From the NCBI GenBank assembly GCA_023657425.1, contig JAGTJW010000001.1, forward strand, positions 1,860,001 through 1,924,000: 64,000 nt of DNA, written 5' to 3'. This DNA comes from Ideonella sp. WA131b. Its GTDB lineage: Bacteria; Pseudomonadota; Gammaproteobacteria; Burkholderiales; Burkholderiaceae_C. Every line of letters begins with the position of its first letter. Positions within the stretch are counted from its first letter, which is position 1. Shown in pieces: positions 61,435 to 64,000 of the stretch. The notes under the pieces are model-generated. The model was not told the DNA's origin. It saw nothing but the letters and a program-made list of their open reading frames with translations, and made no database searches. Made by a program: the position numbers and the translations under genes.

Positions 61435-62424
61435 GTGATCGAGGCCCTGGGCACTCTGCGCCGCCTGGATACCGACCAGCAGGTGGGCCTGCTGTTCGTG
61501 GTGCTGTTCGGGCTGCTGTTGCTGCTGAGCGCGGTGATCGTGGCCCTCACCTGGCGCGAGAGCGGCGAGGAGTCCACCGAGGACGCGCGCGAGCGCCGTC
61601 GCAACTTGCGCCGCGACCTGCGGGCGCTCTGGGTGGGCGCGCTGGTGTTCTGGGCAGCCTGGGCGAGCGGGCCGCTGGGCGCCACCACCGCCTTGGGCGT
61701 GATCTCGTTTCTGGCGCTGCGCGAGTTCATCACGCTGGTGCACACGCGCCGCGGTGACCACCGCAGCCTGCTGCTGGCCTTCTTTGTGGCGCTGCCACTG
61801 CAGTATGTGCTGGTGGGCACGCGGGCCTTCGACCTGTTCACCGTGTTCGTGCCGGTCTACGTCTTCCTGGCCATCCCGGTGGCCGGTGCGCTGGCCGGCG
61901 ACCCCGGGCGCTTCCTGGAGCGCAACGCCAAGATCCAGTGGGGCATCATGGTCTGCGTCTACGGCCTGAGCCACGCGCCGGCACTCTTGCTGCTGGACCT
62001 GCCCGGCTACGCCGGGCGCGGGGCCTTCCTGCTGTTCTTCCTGGTCGTGGTCACGGCCGCGGCGCAGCTGGCGCAGGAGACGGCCAGTCGTCGCCTGCGC
62101 CGCCGCCCGGTGGCGCGGCAGATCGACCGCAGCTTCTCGTGGCGCGCCTTCGGCCTGGGCCTGGCGGCTGCGGCGCTGGTGGGTGCGGCGCTGTTCTGGA
62201 TCACACCCACCGGGCCCTGGCAGGCGGCGACGATGGCGCTGGTGGCCGCGGGCTGCGGCTCGCTGGGCGAGCTGGTGATGCGGGCGCTGAAGAAGGACGC
62301 GGGCGTGCGCTACTGGGGCAACCGCAGTTCGGTCACCGGTGCCGTGGGCCTGCTGGACCGCGTGGCGCCGCTGTGCTTCGCGGCCCCTGTGTTCTTCCAC
62401 TTCGTGCGCTGGTATCTGGTCTAG
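61435..62424 (+). CDS. CdsA-like phosphatidate cytidylyltransferase family protein
   Basis: 329-aa protein with about eight membrane helices. The end of the protein (MRALKKDAGV, NRSSVTGAVGLLDRVAPL) corresponds to the CdsA signature, but the usual HGG-x-x-DR-x-D is changed to TGA-x-x-LDRVA. That puts it in the YnbB-like branch rather than the main CDP-diglyceride synthase. GTG start directly after the acyltransferase stop. Together they may make or modify a special phospholipid. Confidence 0.8.
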   Translation: MIEALGTLRRLDTDQQVGLLFVVLFGLLLLLSAVIVALTWRESGEESTEDARERRRNLRRDLRALWVGALVFWAAWASGPLGATTALGVISFLALREFITLVHTRRGDHRSLLLAFFVALPLQYVLVGTRAFDLFTVFVPVYVFLAIPVAGALAGDPGRFLERNAKIQWGIMVCVYGLSHAPALLLLDLPGYAGRGAFLLFFLVVVTAAAQLAQETASRRLRRRPVARQIDRSFSWRAFGLGLAAAALVGAALFWITPTGPWQAATMALVAAGCGSLGELVMRALKKDAGVRYWGNRSSVTGAVGLLDRVAPLCFAAPVFFHFVRWYLV

Positions 62425-62427
62425 CGG

Positions 62428-62532
62428 ATGCGCATCCTCGGCATCGATCCCGGCCTGCAGCGGACCGGCTTGGGTTCCGGCCCGGCGCTGGCGCGCCTTC
62501 ACGCCGGCTGCGCCGGCATGAGCCTTCACTGA
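62428..62532 (+). pseudogene. Duplicated 5' end of ruvC (34-codon fragment)
   Basis: ATG 62428 begins [14 protein letters not shown], identical to the RuvC N-terminus, then leaves the gene and stops at 62530. It arises from the 44-bp direct repeat shared with the intact ruvC. It might be translated and compete with ruvC for ribosomes. Confidence 0.75.
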
Positions 62533-62586
62533 AGCCGGTCCGATGCGCATCCTCGGCATCGATCCCGGCCTGCAGCGGACCGGCTT
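62428..62586. repeat. 44-bp perfect direct repeat at ruvC, with inverted 11-mer
   Basis: Copies at 62428-62471 and 62543-62586 are identical, offset by 115 bases. The last 11 bases of copy 1 (CGGACCGGCTT) occur inverted (AAGCCGGTCCG, 62532-62542) directly before copy 2, so copy 2 is flanked by an 11-bp inverted repeat. Confidence 0.9.
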
Positions 62587-63091
62587 TGGCATCGTCGATG
62601 CTGAAGGGCAGCGTCTGCACTACGTGGCCAGCGGCACCATCGCCACCGCGGAGGCGCCGCGCGGCGACTTGCCGGCGCGGCTGAAGATCATCTTCGACGG
62701 CATCGGCGAGGTCGTGCGCCGCTACACGCCCGACAGCGCCGTGGTGGAGATCGTCTTCGTCAACGTCAACCCGCAGAGCACGCTGCTGCTGGGTCAGGCG
62801 CGCGGCGCCGCGCTGGCGGCGCTGGTGAGTGCCGGCCTGCCGGTGGCCGAGTACACCGCGCTGCAGATGAAGAAGTCGGTGGTCGGCCACGGGCTGGCGG
62901 CCAAGGCCCAGGTCCAGGCCATGGTGCAGCGGCTCCTTGTGCTGCCCGGTCTGCCCGGCCCCGACGCCGCCGACGCGCTGGGCCTTGCCATCACGCACGC
63001 CCATGCCGGCGCGCACCTGGTGGCGATGCAGGCCCATGCGCCGCTGCCGCGTGGCCGGCGCGGCGCCTTCCGCGCCGGGCGGACGCTCTGA
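62543..63091 (+). CDS. ruvC: Holliday junction resolvase RuvC
   Basis: 182-aa endonuclease that cuts Holliday junctions with RuvAB. Acidic active-site residues are Asp7 (GIDPG), Glu in [14 protein letters not shown], and the Asp pair in [16 protein letters not shown]. Length and order are normal. A partial second copy of its 5' end lies 115 bases upstream. ruvAB are not in the window. Confidence 0.95.
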   Translation: MRILGIDPGLQRTGFGIVDAEGQRLHYVASGTIATAEAPRGDLPARLKIIFDGIGEVVRRYTPDSAVVEIVFVNVNPQSTLLLGQARGAALAALVSAGLPVAEYTALQMKKSVVGHGLAAKAQVQAMVQRLLVLPGLPGPDAADALGLAITHAHAGAHLVAMQAHAPLPRGRRGAFRAGRTL

Positions 63092-63330
63092 AGGCCAGGG
63101 CGGAGCCGGTGCGTCGATGCAGTGGGCAGCGTGCAGCCCCTCGATCTCCGGCATCGGGATGCCCAGGAGAGCCGCAGTGGGCCGCAGCGTCCCGACCCGG
63201 CGGATGGCGTCGATGCCGTCTTCGGCTCGGCCCACCCGGTGCGAACCTGGCCACAGCCGCCGCAGGATGTCCTCAAGCTGCGCCAGCAGCGGCGCCTCGT
63301 CGTCGGCATCCGGCGTCACCAAAGCGCGGC
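63092..63330 (-). pseudogene. Truncated response-regulator receiver remnant
   Basis: On the minus strand DDEAPLLAQLEDILRRLWPG, VGRAEDGIDAIRRVGTLRP and LLGIPMPEIEGLHAA match the first 70-80 residues of a LytTR-type receiver domain. The phospho-acceptor Asp (LLDIRMP in active proteins) is Gly here. The rest is cut off at the ruvC 3' end and the C-terminal output domain is absent. An ATG at 63382 precedes it, but the sequence from there to 63330 is not family-like. Confidence 0.65.
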
Positions 63331-63617
63331 CCAGAGTCACTTGCAGCTCTCCGACAACCGGGCAACTTCGTAGTCCTGTCATTCGACCGACGACGCCGGA
63401 AACGCTTTTTTGGCTCCTGCCGCGCGCCTCTTTCCGCCCCGTCTCGGGTTCGCGCCGACGGCTGGCGCGCTCGTGCCGAACGGCCGGCCTTCGACGCCGG
63501 AGTCGTGTCGTCCGGTCCGCGCTGGTGCACAGTCTGTCCCTAGGAGCGTGCCGCATGCCGCTCCGTGTCCGCAAGGCATCCACATCCCTACAACCTTCTT
63601 GATCGAGAGCCTGCCCT
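63331..63617. other. Non-coding gap before the CsgG-family gene
   Basis: I see no supported gene. TACAAC near 63589-63594 is a weak -10 candidate. An 11-base motif CACGCTCCTAG (minus strand, 63550-63540) also occurs at 36566 and 49242. Confidence 0.4.
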
Positions 63618-64000
63618 ATGAACACCCACCGCATCGCCGCAGCCGTGCTGCTGGTCGCCGGCCTCTCTTCGGGCTGCGCGACCACCGAGACCTCGCGCGC
63701 CGTTGAACCTGCGCGCACTGCTGCGGCGGCCACGCCGGCGCCGGCCCAGGCCGGCCCGCGCGCCCCCATCGCGGTGGGCAACTTCGACAACCGGTCCAGC
63801 TTCGGCCGTGGCATCTTCTCGGACGGCGGCGACCGTCTGGGCTCGCAGAGCAAGACCATCCTCGTGGCCCACCTGCAGCAGAGCAACCGCTTCAGCGTGC
63901 TCGACCGCGAGAACCTCGCCGAGGCCCGCCAGGAGGCGGCACTGCGCCAGGCGCCGCAGGCCATCCGGGGCGCCGACTTCCTCGTCACCGGCTCGGTCAG
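63618..64000 (+). CDS. CsgG/HfaB-family lipoprotein (3' end outside window)
   Basis: Starts MNTHRIAAAVLLVAGLSSGC, a lipoprotein signal with lipobox LSSGC (Cys20), followed by a Pro/Ala-rich linker. The CsgG-like domain starts PIAVGNFDNRSSFGRGIFSDG and continues with LQQSNRFSVLDRENLAEA and GADFLVTGSV. Family members form outer-membrane pores for curli or holdfast export, or act as cell-envelope assembly factors. Only the first 127 codons are seen, so the subgroup is uncertain. Confidence 0.85.
   Translation, partial: MNTHRIAAAVLLVAGLSSGCATTETSRAVEPARTAAAATPAPAQAGPRAPIAVGNFDNRSSFGRGIFSDGGDRLGSQSKTILVAHLQQSNRFSVLDRENLAEARQEAALRQAPQAIRGADFLVTGSV

Noticed and set aside
58816..62592. 1258-codon open frame on the minus strand opposite dusB, fis, purH and cdsA-like genes
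   Set aside because: It is antisense to well-supported genes, rich in His/Arg/Gly as expected for mirror frames of high-G+C genes, and has no domain.
63383..63706. Plus-strand ORF around 63410-63706
   Set aside because: It overlaps the CsgG-family lipoprotein start in another frame and has no motif.

Overview
The window comes from a high-G+C betaproteobacterium, most likely a Burkholderiales member of the Rubrivivax/Leptothrix/Ideonella kind. The evidence is gene order and protein family likeness: maf-yceD-rpmF-plsX-fabHDG-acpP-fabF, rpoE-rseA-rseB-mucD-lepA-lepB-DUF4845-rnc-era-recO-pdxJ-acpS-nagZ, mdh and sdhCDAB-sdhE-gltA, and dusB-fis-purH. No rRNA, tRNA, prophage, insertion sequence or CRISPR array was seen.

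Layout. (1) 1-11.7 kb, mostly minus strand: a surface polysaccharide cluster with outer-membrane exporter (Wza type), chain-length regulator, flippase, glycosyltransferase, polymerase, heptose activation (hldC, gmhB) and a nucleotide-sugar dehydratase/reductase pair. A lone methyltransferase lies on the opposite strand. From about 9.7 kb leftward the base composition is visibly less G+C rich, which suggests an acquired cassette. (2) 11.8-14.4 kb: a WecA-like glycosyl-phosphate transferase and the RNA helicase rhlE, then an array of 56-bp repeats. (3) 14.7-22.4 kb: RsmI-like methylase, maf, and the fatty-acid initiation operon. (4) 22.4-35.3 kb: the sigma-E envelope stress operon, a gene-free 558-bp gap holding a probable small RNA and two DnaA-box-like sites, then the long lepA-nagZ operon with start/stop overlaps. 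(5) 35.3-49.6 kb: accessory genes, including a LacI remnant, a hydrolase, a cupin, a doubly frameshifted dbpA, a fatty-acid hydroxylase-like protein, a BLUF photoreceptor, the glyoxylate operon gcl-hyi-glxR with its LysR regulator, exonuclease I, a class A penicillin-binding protein and a shattered cpdB gene. (6) 49.7-57.8 kb: a TCA block (CoA-ester lyase, mdh, GntR regulator, sdhCDABE, gltA). (7) 57.9-64 kb: dusB-fis-purH, phospholipid-type acyltransferase and CdsA-like genes, ruvC with a duplicated 5' end, a truncated response-regulator remnant and the start of a CsgG-family lipoprotein gene.

Points most worth follow-up. A compact two-hairpin RNA candidate lies just upstream of lepA. At least seven genes have a -10-like hexamer exactly six bases before the ATG and no Shine-Dalgarno, with an eighth at seven bases, which suggests leaderless mRNAs. 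A REP-type palindrome is translated as part of SdhE. A 56-bp repeat array has apparently supplied the C-terminus of a methylase. A 44-bp perfect duplication covers the ruvC start. Unannotated gene fossils (cpdB, a response regulator, lacI) are also present.
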